The position numbers were made by a program, and so were the translations under genes. DNA of 64,000 nt from Viridibacillus arenosi. GTDB lineage: Bacteria > Bacillota > Bacilli > Bacillales_A > Planococcaceae. Position 1 is the stretch's first letter. Every line of letters begins with the position of its first letter. The notes beneath the pieces are model-generated. The model was not told the DNA's origin and did no database searches. It saw only the letters and a program-made list of their open reading frames with translations. The DNA lies in assembly GCF_001955655.1 (NCBI RefSeq), contig NZ_MSPW01000004.1:62001-126000 (forward strand). The letters run 5' to 3'. Shown here in pieces: positions 35,563 to 44,399 of the stretch.

Positions 35563-35895
35563 TTAATTGAATTTTTTTAGACGAGAATGGAGATAAACTT
35601 TTTTGCCTTTTTCGCTAATGCTCCAAAATCCTCGTTTTGCAGTACTCGTAGTATATTCCTTTTTCTTTAATTCAGTATGAGCATTTCTTACTTCATTTTC
35701 GAAAAGGCTTGCCCCGCTTTTTAGGGTTAGTTTTTGTTGTGCAATAGTCAGTTGAAAAACATTGGCCATGGCTTTATAAACATCTTGAATAGGTACCTGT
35801 CTTTCTTTTAAATAAAGAAATTCGAAAAGACGATTTGTAATAATTTTACGCTCCGGTAAGCTGACCTCTGGAGTTACAACGTTGACATTTGACAT
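35563..35895 (-). CDS. Small Mrr_N-like winged-helix protein
   Basis: This 110-residue protein consists almost wholly of a winged-helix-like region. Segments are LFEFLYLKERQVPIQDVYKAMANVF, LFENEVRNAHTELKKKEYTTS and RGFWSISEKGKKVYLHSRL. It resembles the C-terminal domain of the protein encoded 35 bases downstream, and the two probably form one operon. AAGGGGG lies upstream of ATG 35895. The upstream spacer holds several ATTGT/ACAAT palindromes that may be its operators. The function is unknown. Confidence 0.62.
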   Translation of the reverse strand: MSNVNVVTPEVSLPERKIITNRLFEFLYLKERQVPIQDVYKAMANVFQLTIAQQKLTLKSGASLFENEVRNAHTELKKKEYTTSTAKRGFWSISEKGKKVYLHSRLKKFN

Positions 35896-35941
35896 AATGT
35901 AAAGCCCCCTTAGTTAGTAGAAGCAATTTTAAGTAGCTGCT

Positions 35942-35995
35942 AATGTACCTATTGTAACACAATGAAGTACATTAGTCGACAATGCAATGCATTGT
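35942..35995. promoter_or_regulatory. Nested palindromes upstream of the winged-helix genes
   Basis: The site holds AATGTAC...GTACATT (35942-35973) around ATTGT-AAC-ACAAT (35951-35963), then ACAATGCAATGCATTGT (35979-35995). Such nested dyads fit autoregulator operators for the leftward gene pair. They are separate from the BirA box. Confidence 0.5.
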
Positions 35996-36011
35996 AATAT
36001 GTTCTAGTGAC

Positions 36012-36067
36012 TTGTGTTAACCATTGTGAATTTATAGGTTGACACAAATTGTTTTTTTTTTTACTAT
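36012..36067 (+). promoter_or_regulatory. BirA operator and promoter of bioY-bioB
   Basis: The inverted repeat TTGTGTTAACC-N14-GGTTGACACAA (36012-36047) is the biotin repressor (BirA) operator type of Bacillales. Its right arm contains the -35 box TTGACA (36039-36044). TACTAT (36062-36067) follows after 17 bases as the -10. Holo-BirA binding would block the promoter when biotin is plentiful. Confidence 0.88.
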
Positions 36068-36100
36068 ATTTATAAATACATAAACATACAGGGGTGTAAA

Positions 36101-36697
36101 ATGACAACAAGTACAGTGAATTCTAAAAGTAAATGGAGAACAGTCGATTTAGTCTATTGTGCATTATTCGCAACACTTATGATGATTGGAGCGAATATTA
36201 CTTCTTTCGCGCCGTTTATGGTAGTAGGTGGCGTACCGATTACATTGCAGCTATTCTTTGCTGTATTGGCTGGTCTTGTATTGGGAAGTCGACTAGGTGC
36301 CCTCTCAATTACGGTTTATATGTTAATCGGTTTAGCGGGTGCACCTGTTTTCGCACGTTTCGGTGGAGGCTTTGCCCAAATATTGAGTCCAACATTTGGT
36401 TTTATAGTTGCATTTATACTAGTTGCATTTATTGTCGGTAAAATTGTAGAAAATCATAGTTCGAAAAGAATGTACATCACAGCAGCGGTAGTAGGGGCAA
36501 TCGTGAGCTATTTGATCGGTACTAACTGGATGTATGCTGCATATATGTTATGGTTTAGCGCACCTGAAGGTTTCACCTATAAAATGGCATGGCTTTGGAT
36601 GATGCCACCATTACCGAAAGATTTAATATTAGCCGTATTTGCAGGCATATTTGGTCATCGATTACAAAAAGTGTTGAAGGTGAGGCAATCACGATGA
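36101..36697 (+). CDS. bioY: Biotin transporter BioY (ECF S-component)
   Basis: This 198-residue, six-helix substrate-binding membrane protein takes up biotin alone or with the ECF energising module. BioY features are FAPFMVVGGVPITLQLFFAVLAGLVLGSRLG and GAPVFARFGGGFAQILSPTFGF. It starts about 9 bases after a GGGGTG ribosome binding site. bioB overlaps its stop by 4 bases. The promoter carries a BirA box, so import and synthesis are repressed together by biotin. Confidence 0.94.
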   Translation: MTTSTVNSKSKWRTVDLVYCALFATLMMIGANITSFAPFMVVGGVPITLQLFFAVLAGLVLGSRLGALSITVYMLIGLAGAPVFARFGGGFAQILSPTFGFIVAFILVAFIVGKIVENHSSKRMYITAAVVGAIVSYLIGTNWMYAAYMLWFSAPEGFTYKMAWLWMMPPLPKDLILAVFAGIFGHRLQKVLKVRQSR

Positions 36698-37695
36698 ATT
36701 ATGAAGTGTTAGCACAGAAGGTCCTAGATGGATATCAACTGACAGATACCGAAGCATTCGCAATATTGAAAAGTCCAGATGAAGATTTATTACCTTTATT
36801 ACACTCAGCTTATAAAATTCGCAATCATTATTATGGTAATAAAGTGAAATTAAATATGATTATTAATACGAAATCAGGTTTATGCCCAGAAAATTGCGGA
36901 TACTGCTCACAGTCCATTATTTCAAAAGCACCGATTGAAAAATATGCGATGATGAAACAAGATGAAATCGTTGCAGGAGCAGAACGAGCAGCATCACTAA
37001 ATGTAGGGACATATTGTATCGTTGCGAGCGGGCGTGGTCCTGTTAATAGAGAAATTGATATTGTAGTAGATTCTGTAAAGGCTATAAAAGAAAAACATAA
37101 TGATATGACCATCTGTGCGTGCTTAGGTATTCTAAAACCGGAACAAGCCCAGAAGTTAAAGGAAGCGGGCGTTGATCGTTATAATCACAATATAAATACG
37201 TCTGCTAACCATCACGAGAACATTACGACATCACATACATATGATGATCGTGTAAGAACTGTTGAACTAGCTAAAGAAGCGGGTATTTCACCTTGCTCAG
37301 GTGTTATCGTCGGTATGAGAGAGACACAACAAGATGTGATTGCAATGGCACGTAGCCTACATGCCTTGGATGCAGATTCTATTCCAGTAAACTTTTTAAA
37401 TGCAGTAGATGGTACACCGCTAGAGGGTACACATGATCTCAACCCTCGTTATTGTCTAAAGGTATTATGCCTATTCCGTTTCATCAATCCAACTAAAGAA
37501 ATTCGAGTATCTGGGGGCCGTGAAGTGAATCTGGGTACACTTCAACCACTCAGCTTATACCCGGCAAACTCTATTTTCCTAGGTGATTACTTAACAACGG
37601 AAGGACAAGCAGGAGAAAAAGATCGCCAAATGCTTGAAGATTTAGGGTTTGAAGTGGATTTGGAGCCTTTACAACGTGAATTAAAAGTTAATTAA
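36694..37695 (+). CDS. bioB: Biotin synthase
   Basis: This 333-residue radical-SAM enzyme inserts sulfur into dethiobiotin. The SAM-binding cluster motif is CPENCGYCSQS; NHNINTSANHHENITTSH and SGGREVNLG are further BioB signatures. The longest frame begins inside bioY at 36589. ATG 36694, coupled to the bioY stop, is the natural start (MNYEVLAQKVLDG). No bioA, bioD, bioF or bioW genes are next to it, so the cell may depend on imported or salvaged dethiobiotin, or have the rest elsewhere. Confidence 0.95.
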   Translation: MNYEVLAQKVLDGYQLTDTEAFAILKSPDEDLLPLLHSAYKIRNHYYGNKVKLNMIINTKSGLCPENCGYCSQSIISKAPIEKYAMMKQDEIVAGAERAASLNVGTYCIVASGRGPVNREIDIVVDSVKAIKEKHNDMTICACLGILKPEQAQKLKEAGVDRYNHNINTSANHHENITTSHTYDDRVRTVELAKEAGISPCSGVIVGMRETQQDVIAMARSLHALDADSIPVNFLNAVDGTPLEGTHDLNPRYCLKVLCLFRFINPTKEIRVSGGREVNLGTLQPLSLYPANSIFLGDYLTTEGQAGEKDRQMLEDLGFEVDLEPLQRELKVN

Positions 37696-37696
37696 A

Positions 37697-37735
37697 AAAT
37701 ACCCTGTCGTAGATTATTACGACAGGGTATTTGTG
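37697..37735 (+). terminator. Terminator after bioB
   Basis: The perfect 15-base stem AAATACCCTGTCGTA/TACGACAGGGTATTT lies directly after the stop. The T tract after it is short. Confidence 0.82.
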
Positions 37736-37765
37736 TTTAATGTTTTTCTATAACATGAATTTATC

Positions 37766-38851
37766 TTAAAATACACATGCTTTAGGGATCCAACCAATCT
37801 CACCAATTGAATTTTTAATCAGGATATACCCATCTGTAGAATCATTTATCAGCCATACTTTTTCTGATTCTTGTACTGAAAGAAATGTTGTACTAATCCC
37901 TCGGGTACATGTTGCTTTTCCATCAACAATTTGTAAATATTCGTTTTTGATCCATTGTTGTTGCTGGAGATTGATATTTTCACAAAGCGTGAAATATTGT
38001 TCTTGTTGAATGATTTGCATTTCATAATATGGATAAGTAACGGTCCCTACTCGGCTTGTTGTGTCGAAATGGTCTTTTTTGATAATGACTTCATTTGTTA
38101 AATCGTCAACATAACATGATGTATATTGATTATCTTGAATGATTAAAGCATTTAATTGACCGTCTTCTTTGATTCGATTTCCTCCATCTATCGCCGTTAT
38201 TTTCTTATCCCAATCGATTAATGGGAGATGTGAAGTTGTATGATTAAATCTATAATTTACCACTGGCCAATGTCCAACAATCACCATCTTGTCGGCTTGA
38301 TGATTTTTTTCATAAAATGCATCTGCTTGCAAAGCAAATGTCTCCTGTGTTTGTTGCCAATCCTCTTTATTTTCAATTCCTGCATGAATAACTATGAATT
38401 CCTCTGTTTCGATTGCATGAGGTAATTGTTCAAGCCAAGTTAATATATCTTCAAAATGTTGACGATAATATTGCGTTAGTTGCTCTAAATTTCCAAAATC
38501 ATTCAAGGATTTATGATAGACAGCTAGCATGTCGTTTAAAATGGAATTCTTTCTTTTTTCAATATAAGAGAGAATACCCTGGTCACCATTTTCTACATAG
38601 CGAAACAATACATCACAATTGCCTTTAGTGACATACACATTACTAGAGTGATTACATAGTGTTCTAATGTATTCTACGACTTCTAAACTATTCTCACCTT
38701 TCTCACACATATCACCATTAATAATTAAATAATCATTTGTTGTGTAAGTAACTTTATGAAGCAATTTTTTAAATAAATCCAAGCTTGCATGAATATCTGA
38801 AACAATAATGACTCGCTTTTCTTTTTCTACATGAACCTTCTCTACTCTCAT
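37766..38851 (-). CDS. Calcineurin-like metallophosphoesterase with C-terminal SH3-like domain
   Basis: This 361-residue protein has an N-terminal phosphoesterase domain of the PrpA/ApaH type (about 1-230). Metal-binding motifs are in order: IIVSDIHASLDLFKKLL, YLIINGDMCEKGENS, VTKGNCDVLF, FIVIHAGIENKEDW and MVIVGHWPV. The GNC in place of the usual GNH is notable. The last 130 residues are not part of the enzyme and end in VWLINDSTDGYILIKNSIG and EIGWIPKACVF, an SH3-like signature. There is no signal peptide. It is probably a phosphoprotein phosphatase or nucleotide hydrolase; the substrate is unknown. It is a single-gene unit with AGAGGGA before the ATG. Confidence 0.82.
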   Translation of the reverse strand: MRVEKVHVEKEKRVIIVSDIHASLDLFKKLLHKVTYTTNDYLIINGDMCEKGENSLEVVEYIRTLCNHSSNVYVTKGNCDVLFRYVENGDQGILSYIEKRKNSILNDMLAVYHKSLNDFGNLEQLTQYYRQHFEDILTWLEQLPHAIETEEFIVIHAGIENKEDWQQTQETFALQADAFYEKNHQADKMVIVGHWPVVNYRFNHTTSHLPLIDWDKKITAIDGGNRIKEDGQLNALIIQDNQYTSCYVDDLTNEVIIKKDHFDTTSRVGTVTYPYYEMQIIQQEQYFTLCENINLQQQQWIKNEYLQIVDGKATCTRGISTTFLSVQESEKVWLINDSTDGYILIKNSIGEIGWIPKACVF

Positions 38852-39090
38852 ATTTGTTGATCCCTCTTTTATGTAAAAGTAATAACAATTCCTAATAATT
38901 CAATAACATAAGATGAAAATCCTGCTTTAATAGAAACAAATTTTTCCATTACTATACAAAATAATGCAGAAATGTAGATTCGGCCTTTAGAATCTGTTAG
39001 TGAGGGATTCTATGATATAGGGCATTTAACATAACAATGTTCAATAATTTGAGCGTGTTAAACGAAATTTAATAGAACTTATAATGGGTG

Positions 39091-39152
39091 TTGACACTTT
39101 GTATATTAAGGGTTATATTGGTAAAAGTTATTGATATTGATAATCATTATCA
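39091..39152 (+). promoter_or_regulatory. Promoter and perfect Fur box of the siderophore operon
   Basis: TTGACA (39091-39096), 17 bases, TATATT (39114-39119). Downstream the perfect 7-1-7 palindrome TGATAATCATTATCA (39138-39152) is the Bacillus Fur box. It covers the early transcribed region, so iron-loaded Fur should block transcription. The rest of the 38852-39215 spacer is AT-rich with no gene. Confidence 0.92.
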
Positions 39153-39215
39153 GTTGTTTAACGGTAAATAAGTAGGCCTGCTTATATTAACTAATACATA
39201 AAGGAGATTTAACAG

Positions 39216-40175
39216 ATGAAAATGAATAGATTTTGGATATTTGGATTAGCGGTATTTTTAGTAGCTTGTGGAGGGAATGAAACAACTCCAAAAAAAGAGG
39301 ACAATAAAGCTGTAGAAACCGAAGAAACAGCTTCAAAAGAACAAACAATCACATATCTAGATAAATCATATACTTTACCATCTAAAGTAAATAATATTAT
39401 CGCTGCAAGTTTAGAATCTATGGAAGACGCAGCAATGCTTAATGTGAAACCACTAGGAGCTGTAACAACTGCTGGTAAACTCCCAGAATACCTTGCTAGT
39501 GATTTGGAAGGTGCAACTTCTATAGGAGAAAAAATGCAACCGAACTATGAAACTATTTTAAAATTAAAGCCAGATGTTATTTTAGGTTCATCAAAATATC
39601 CGGATGAAGTGGTTGAGCAATTAAATAAAATTGGAACGATGATCCCGGTATCACATATTTCTACGGATTGGGAAGATAATCTACTTTTAATGGGTAAGTT
39701 GACAGGTAAAGAATCTGAAGCGGAAAAAATTATTAGTGATTACAAAACAGAAGCAGAAGCTGCAAAAACTAAGGTAGCTGAAAAAGTGAAAGACAAAAGT
39801 GTTTTTGTAATACGTATCCGTGCTAATAGCATGTTCGTTTATCCAGCTAGTGTGTATTTAAATCCCGTTATATATGAAGATTTGGGAATAAAAGTTCCTG
39901 AATTAATTACTAAAACTGCTGCTCAAGAAGAAATCTCAATTGAAACTTTGGCAGATGTAAATCCAGATATTATTTTCTTGCAATTCGAGGAAAGCGAGAA
40001 TGATAAGAAAACTGCTGCACTAGATGATGTATTAAAAAATCCTATCTTCAAGAGCATTAACGCTGCTAAAAACGACAAAGTATTTGTGAACGTAGTAGAA
40101 CCTATGGCTCAAGGTGGTACAGCTTGGAGTAAAGAAAAATTCTTAAATGCAGCTGTTGAAAACCTTTCGAAATAA
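39216..40175 (+). CDS. Iron-siderophore ABC transporter substrate-binding lipoprotein
   Basis: This 319-residue class III binding protein has a lipobox LVAC with lipidated Cys18. It has the FecB/FeuA pattern: PSKVNNIIAASLESMEDAAML, YETILKLKPDVILGSS, a long linking helix (about 170-195) and the C-terminal KNDKVFVNVVEPMAQGGTAWS. AAGGAG lies 10 bases before the ATG. It is the first gene after the Fur-box promoter and binds the ferric siderophore. Neighbouring FecCD permeases, an ATPase and an esterase suggest a catecholate trilactone such as bacillibactin, by analogy with feuABC-ybbA. Confidence 0.91.
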   Translation: MKMNRFWIFGLAVFLVACGGNETTPKKEDNKAVETEETASKEQTITYLDKSYTLPSKVNNIIAASLESMEDAAMLNVKPLGAVTTAGKLPEYLASDLEGATSIGEKMQPNYETILKLKPDVILGSSKYPDEVVEQLNKIGTMIPVSHISTDWEDNLLLMGKLTGKESEAEKIISDYKTEAEAAKTKVAEKVKDKSVFVIRIRANSMFVYPASVYLNPVIYEDLGIKVPELITKTAAQEEISIETLADVNPDIIFLQFEESENDKKTAALDDVLKNPIFKSINAAKNDKVFVNVVEPMAQGGTAWSKEKFLNAAVENLSK

Positions 40176-41206
40176 TGTGTGAACCTATGATAAATAAAAT
40201 GATGAAACCTAAATTTGTGCCAATCCTAATTATTGGTGCCGCACCTCTCTTCATCATATTTACAATTGCGTTATCGATCTTATACGGTACAAAGGATATT
40301 GATGTTACTACAATTTGGTTGGCGATTACACAATTTGATTCGGGAAATGTTGATCATAATATTATCATGCAATCTCGTTTGCCACGTGTTTTGGCTGCTC
40401 TGCTAGTAGGAGCATTTCTAGCAATATCAGGAGCTATTATGCAGGGGATGACAAGAAACTATCTTGCTTCCCCTTCTATTATGGGAGTAACCGATGGTTC
40501 AGCATTTGTGATCACGATTTGTATGATTTTTTACCCTGGAATGTCTAACTTTAATCTAATCATTTTCTCTATGATTGGCTCTGCTTTTGGAGCGGGGATT
40601 GTATTTGGTTTTGGTTCATTAATGAGAAATGGCCTATCTCCTGTAAGATTAGCCATTATTGGCACAGTTATTGGAACTTTTTTAAGCAGTATATCAGCAG
40701 CACTTTCTACATACTTTCAAATTTCACAAGATATGAGTTTTTGGTATAACGCTAAAATTCATAAGGTTGATCCTGAAGTTCTTTTACTTGCTTTACCATT
40801 TGGTTTAGTTGGTCTTTTACTTGCTTTATACATTGCTAAATCAATTACTATTTTATCAATTGGCGAGGATATTTCGATAAGTCTTGGTCAACGTACAAAA
40901 TGGGTTAAGGCTATTAGTATATTAATAGTCGTTTGTTTAACCGGTACTGCTGTGGCTCTTGTTGGGAAAATCGGTTTCGTAGGATTAATTATTCCTCACA
41001 TTACGAGATTTCTTGTAGGAGTCGATTACCGATTTGTCATCCCATGTTCAGCGATTATTGGTGGGGTCTTTTTAGCATTATGTGACGTTGGTAGTCGATT
41101 TATTAACTTTCCGTTTGAAACGCCAGTAGGTGTAGTTACATCGTTAATTGGTGTACCTTTCTTCCTCTATTTAATTCGTACGAGAGGGGGAGAACGACGT
41201 GCATAA
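40175..41206 (+). CDS. Iron-siderophore ABC permease, FecCD family (first)
   Basis: This 343-residue permease has about ten helices. FecCD motifs include QSRLPRVLAALLVGAFLAISGAIMQG, LASPSIMGVTDGSAF and GKIGFVGLIIPHITRFLVGVDYR. The ATG overlaps the binding protein's stop; ATG 40187 is an alternative because no strong ribosome binding site is visible. It overlaps the second permease by 8 bases, which indicates coupled synthesis of the heterodimer. Confidence 0.91.
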   Translation: MCEPMINKMMKPKFVPILIIGAAPLFIIFTIALSILYGTKDIDVTTIWLAITQFDSGNVDHNIIMQSRLPRVLAALLVGAFLAISGAIMQGMTRNYLASPSIMGVTDGSAFVITICMIFYPGMSNFNLIIFSMIGSAFGAGIVFGFGSLMRNGLSPVRLAIIGTVIGTFLSSISAALSTYFQISQDMSFWYNAKIHKVDPEVLLLALPFGLVGLLLALYIAKSITILSIGEDISISLGQRTKWVKAISILIVVCLTGTAVALVGKIGFVGLIIPHITRFLVGVDYRFVIPCSAIIGGVFLALCDVGSRFINFPFETPVGVVTSLIGVPFFLYLIRTRGGERRA

Positions 41207-42221
41207 ACAACATTTTATGATGAAAATTACAGCCGCTTTTTTGCTTATTTTTATAGCTATGTACATTCATATCACCAATGGCACTTTCGATATGTCGATT
41301 AAAGATGTCGTCACAACGCTGTTACGAATTAATCCAAATGAAGATTTTGATCTAGTTATCTTTCAATTCCGGCTTCCGCGAATTGTTATTGCGGCTCTTG
41401 TAGGTCTAGGGCTAGGTATAGCGGGTACGGTTATTCAAGGAATCACAAGAAATGGCTTAGCTGATCCAGGAATATTAGGTATCAACGCTGGTGCAGGTAC
41501 TTCTATTGTAGTATTCATGTTTCTTTTTCAGATGCAGTTAGTTGCATCTGGTAGCTCTAACTGGATTTCGATATTAATAATGCCTTTATTTGGATTTATA
41601 GGTGGATTAGCTGCTGCAATTATTATATATAGCTTTTCCTGGCGTAATGGCAAACTAGATACGCAGCGTCTGATTTTAACAGGTATTGCCATTAGTTCAG
41701 GATTTGGTGCGCTTTCAATGTTTATTTCTCTTAAAATGCGTGAAAGTGACTTTGAGATGGCGACTGTTTGGATGACTGGAAGTATCTATAATGCAAACTG
41801 GATTTTCATCGTTGCCATGTTACCTTGGCTTTTGATTTTGATACCTATAATCTACAGAAAAGCATATTTATTAGATTATTTACAACTTGAAGAGGCAAGC
41901 GTTAAAAGTCTTGGAATTGAAATTGAAAAAGAGAAATCGATACTGCTTTTATGTAGCATCGGTGTGATAAGTGCATGTGTAGCAGTATCAGGTAGTATAT
42001 CCTTCATTGGATTAATGGCTCCTCATATCGCAAGACAACTTGTAGGTATACAACATCGGTATGTCATTCCTATGAGTGGTGTAGTAGGAATGCTATTAGT
42101 CATCTTCTCTGATTATGTTGCAAAAACAGTATTCGCCCCTGCGGAAATTCCCGTAGGCATCATAGTAGCAATTTTAGGTGTACCTTATTTTCTATATTTA
42201 TTAGTTAAATCAAAAGCGTAA
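41199..42221 (+). CDS. Iron-siderophore ABC permease, FecCD family (second)
   Basis: This 340-residue permease is paralogous to the first. It has IFQFRLPRIVIAALVGLGLGIAGTVIQG, LADPGILGINAGAGTSIVVF and GSISFIGLMAPHIARQLVGIQHRY. The GTG start at 41199 is preceded by GAGGGGGAG inside the first permease gene. The two permeases together form the membrane channel for the ferric siderophore. Confidence 0.91.
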   Translation: MHKQHFMMKITAAFLLIFIAMYIHITNGTFDMSIKDVVTTLLRINPNEDFDLVIFQFRLPRIVIAALVGLGLGIAGTVIQGITRNGLADPGILGINAGAGTSIVVFMFLFQMQLVASGSSNWISILIMPLFGFIGGLAAAIIIYSFSWRNGKLDTQRLILTGIAISSGFGALSMFISLKMRESDFEMATVWMTGSIYNANWIFIVAMLPWLLILIPIIYRKAYLLDYLQLEEASVKSLGIEIEKEKSILLLCSIGVISACVAVSGSISFIGLMAPHIARQLVGIQHRYVIPMSGVVGMLLVIFSDYVAKTVFAPAEIPVGIIVAILGVPYFLYLLVKSKA

Positions 42222-42236
42222 AAGGAGAACCGATAA

Positions 42237-43049
42237 ATGGTGACTAGTGTTATTAGAGCGAAACAATTGACGGCAGGATATGAAAAAGTCACAGTTTTTT
42301 CAGATTTGAATACGACAATTAAAGAAGGAAAAATAACAACAATTATCGGTCCAAATGGATGTGGTAAATCAACCTTATTAAAAACAATTGGACGAATCCT
42401 AAAACAACAAAGTGGTAATGTATTTTTGCAGGAACAAGACATGAAGACAATTTCGACGAAGGAGATTGCAAAGCAACTGGCACTCTTATCTCAAAATCCC
42501 GAAGCACCTTTACAATTAAAAGTAGAGGAGCTTATTTCTTACGGTCGCTTCCCGCATCGGAAAAATGTAGGTACTTTATCAAATAAAGATATTGAAGTGA
42601 TTGAATGGGCTATGGATATAACGAAAACGACTGCTTTTCGTGATCGAGAAATCGCTCAACTTTCAGGTGGTCAACGTCAAAAAGTATGGCTAGCAATGGC
42701 TCTTGCACAAGAGACAAGTATTTTACTGTTGGATGAACCGACGACTTATTTAGATCTTGCTCACCAACTTGAAGTACTGAAGATTGTAGAGCGTCTAAAT
42801 AGAGAGCATCATTGCACAATAATAATGGTATTACATGATATCAATCATGCTGCACGTTTTTCGCATGAAATCATTGCAATGAAAGAAGGAGAAATTATTA
42901 CTGTCGGTACACCTAATGAAATTTTAGAAAAAGGAACTCTAAAGCAAGTGTTCAATATCGATGCACGCATAATGATTGACCCAGATAATGGGGCACCAGT
43001 GTGTTTTGGATATGATACTTTCCTAGAGCAGGAATCGGGGGAAAAGTAG
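42237..43049 (+). CDS. Iron-siderophore ABC transporter ATP-binding protein (FecE/YusV-like)
   Basis: This 270-residue ATPase has Walker A GPNGCGKSTLLKTIGR near residue 38, signature AQLSGGQRQKVWLAMA, Walker B ILLLDEPTTYLD and H-loop VLHDINHAARFSHE. The WLAMALAQ and TTYLDLAHQ variants are typical of the iron-siderophore branch. AAAGGAG precedes the ATG by 9 bases. In B. subtilis the Feu system borrows the distant YusV ATPase, but here the ATPase is in the operon. Confidence 0.93.
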   Translation: MVTSVIRAKQLTAGYEKVTVFSDLNTTIKEGKITTIIGPNGCGKSTLLKTIGRILKQQSGNVFLQEQDMKTISTKEIAKQLALLSQNPEAPLQLKVEELISYGRFPHRKNVGTLSNKDIEVIEWAMDITKTTAFRDREIAQLSGGQRQKVWLAMALAQETSILLLDEPTTYLDLAHQLEVLKIVERLNREHHCTIIMVLHDINHAARFSHEIIAMKEGEIITVGTPNEILEKGTLKQVFNIDARIMIDPDNGAPVCFGYDTFLEQESGEK

Positions 43050-43852
43050 TGAAAGCAATAAATAAAGTCACTCAAGACAATACAGAACAATGGCTATACT
43101 ATTCTGATGAAATGGATTATTCATATGATATAAAAGTATCATTACCTAGTTCACCCCCACCTGTAGATGGCTATCCTGTTATTTATATATTAGATGGAAA
43201 TTCATACTTTCAATTTGCTCAAGGCATCGTAAGTTTGCAATCTAGAAATGCACCGAAAACATTGGTGAATGAGGCGATTATTGTAGGTATTGGGCATCAA
43301 GGTGAGGGAAAGGATGCTTCCAAACGAAGATTCTATGATTTTACTGCACCTGCAAATAAGTATGTTTATCCAGATCGGCTAAAGGGTTTTGATGTTGGTG
43401 TCCACGGAGGAGCACAGAAATTTCTTGATTTTATTGAGTTAGAGTTAAAACCGAAAATAGAAAGACGCTATTCTATTAATAAGGGAAAACAAGCTCTGTT
43501 CGGACATTCTCTCAGCGGCCTTTTTACATTATGGACACTTTTCACAAAACCAAAAGCCTTTCAAACTTATCTAGCTTTAAGTCCATCAATCTGGTGGAAT
43601 GATCATGAAATTTTAACATACATGGATGGATTTCTGAGACAATCGGAAGCGTATGGGAAGAAGAACCTTTACATTGCAGTAGGTGAATGTGAGGGCTTTA
43701 TGGTTGACGATGCAAAACAAGTGTTCAGCCGATTAAGTGCAGATCAACAAAAGTATGTGGAATGTGAATTTTACTGTGCTCCAGAAGAAAATCATGCATC
43801 TGTCGTGCCTACAGTCATGAGTAGAGCAATTCGCTTTGCAAATAAGAAATAG
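43049..43852 (+). CDS. Alpha/beta-hydrolase esterase of the siderophore operon (BesA/YbbA-like)
   Basis: This 267-residue cytoplasmic esterase of the esterase D/IroE type has its nucleophile in GHSLSGLFTLW, with the conserved YILDGNSYFQ near the N-terminus. The likely catalytic histidine is in APEENHASVVPTVMSR. The GTG start overlaps the ATPase stop by one base. In bacillibactin and enterobactin systems such enzymes hydrolyse the trilactone to release iron. The operon position makes that the best guess; the siderophore itself is not identified. Confidence 0.85.
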   Translation: MKAINKVTQDNTEQWLYYSDEMDYSYDIKVSLPSSPPPVDGYPVIYILDGNSYFQFAQGIVSLQSRNAPKTLVNEAIIVGIGHQGEGKDASKRRFYDFTAPANKYVYPDRLKGFDVGVHGGAQKFLDFIELELKPKIERRYSINKGKQALFGHSLSGLFTLWTLFTKPKAFQTYLALSPSIWWNDHEILTYMDGFLRQSEAYGKKNLYIAVGECEGFMVDDAKQVFSRLSADQQKYVECEFYCAPEENHASVVPTVMSRAIRFANKK

Positions 43853-43978
43853 AAAGTTCTGATATAATGGATTATTACGAGGCTGATGGTGCTTAGGGAA
43901 AATAGTACTGTAACATCATACATTTAAGCTAGTTAGCCCAAATGATGAAGTTATTAAAGAACAAAGGAGTAAGAGTAA

Positions 43979-44200
43979 ATGGCAGAACTAAAATACGAAA
44001 TCGTAGAAAACATTGCAGTACTTTCTGAAGGTGCTAAAGGTTGGCAGAAAGAATTAAATTTAATCAGTTGGAATGATCGTGCCCCTAAGTATGATCTAAG
44101 AGATTGGTCTGAGGATCATACGAAGATGGGTAAGGGCGTAACGTTAAGTTCGGAAGAGGTTCAGGAATTGAAAAAGGCGTTGCAAGAATTGACATTATAA
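43979..44200 (+). CDS. PC4/YdbC-like single-stranded nucleic acid binding protein
   Basis: This 73-residue protein resembles the Firmicute PC4-like family (YdbC). It has the beta-rich part YEIVENIAVLSEGAKGWQKELNLISWN, then PKYDLRDWSEDHTKMGKG and a C-terminal helix SSEEVQELKKALQEL. Family members bind single-stranded DNA and are thought to help transcription or repair. AAAGGAG precedes the ATG. An extended -10 box TGATATAAT at 43860-43868 may be its promoter. A terminator follows, so it is a single-gene unit. Confidence 0.85.
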   Translation: MAELKYEIVENIAVLSEGAKGWQKELNLISWNDRAPKYDLRDWSEDHTKMGKGVTLSSEEVQELKKALQELTL

Positions 44201-44252
44201 TCAAGTGCAGTTTTTTGTAAAAATTGACTAAGTTATTCAATAGAACACATAG

Positions 44253-44292
44253 AAAAAGAGTTATCCGCTAATATGACGGATAGCTCTTTTTT
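44253..44292 (+). terminator. Terminator after the PC4-like gene
   Basis: AAAAAGAGTTATCCG pairs with CGGATAGCTCTTTTTTT, with one mismatch and a T7 tract. Confidence 0.85.
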
Positions 44293-44399
44293 TATGTGTA
44301 TATGGTTTAAAAAAAAATTTCAGAAATCCGCTTATTTTTTGTTATTTAATTTCATATCGTAATAACATGGAAAATCTAAAAAATAACAAGGGTGTTGTC

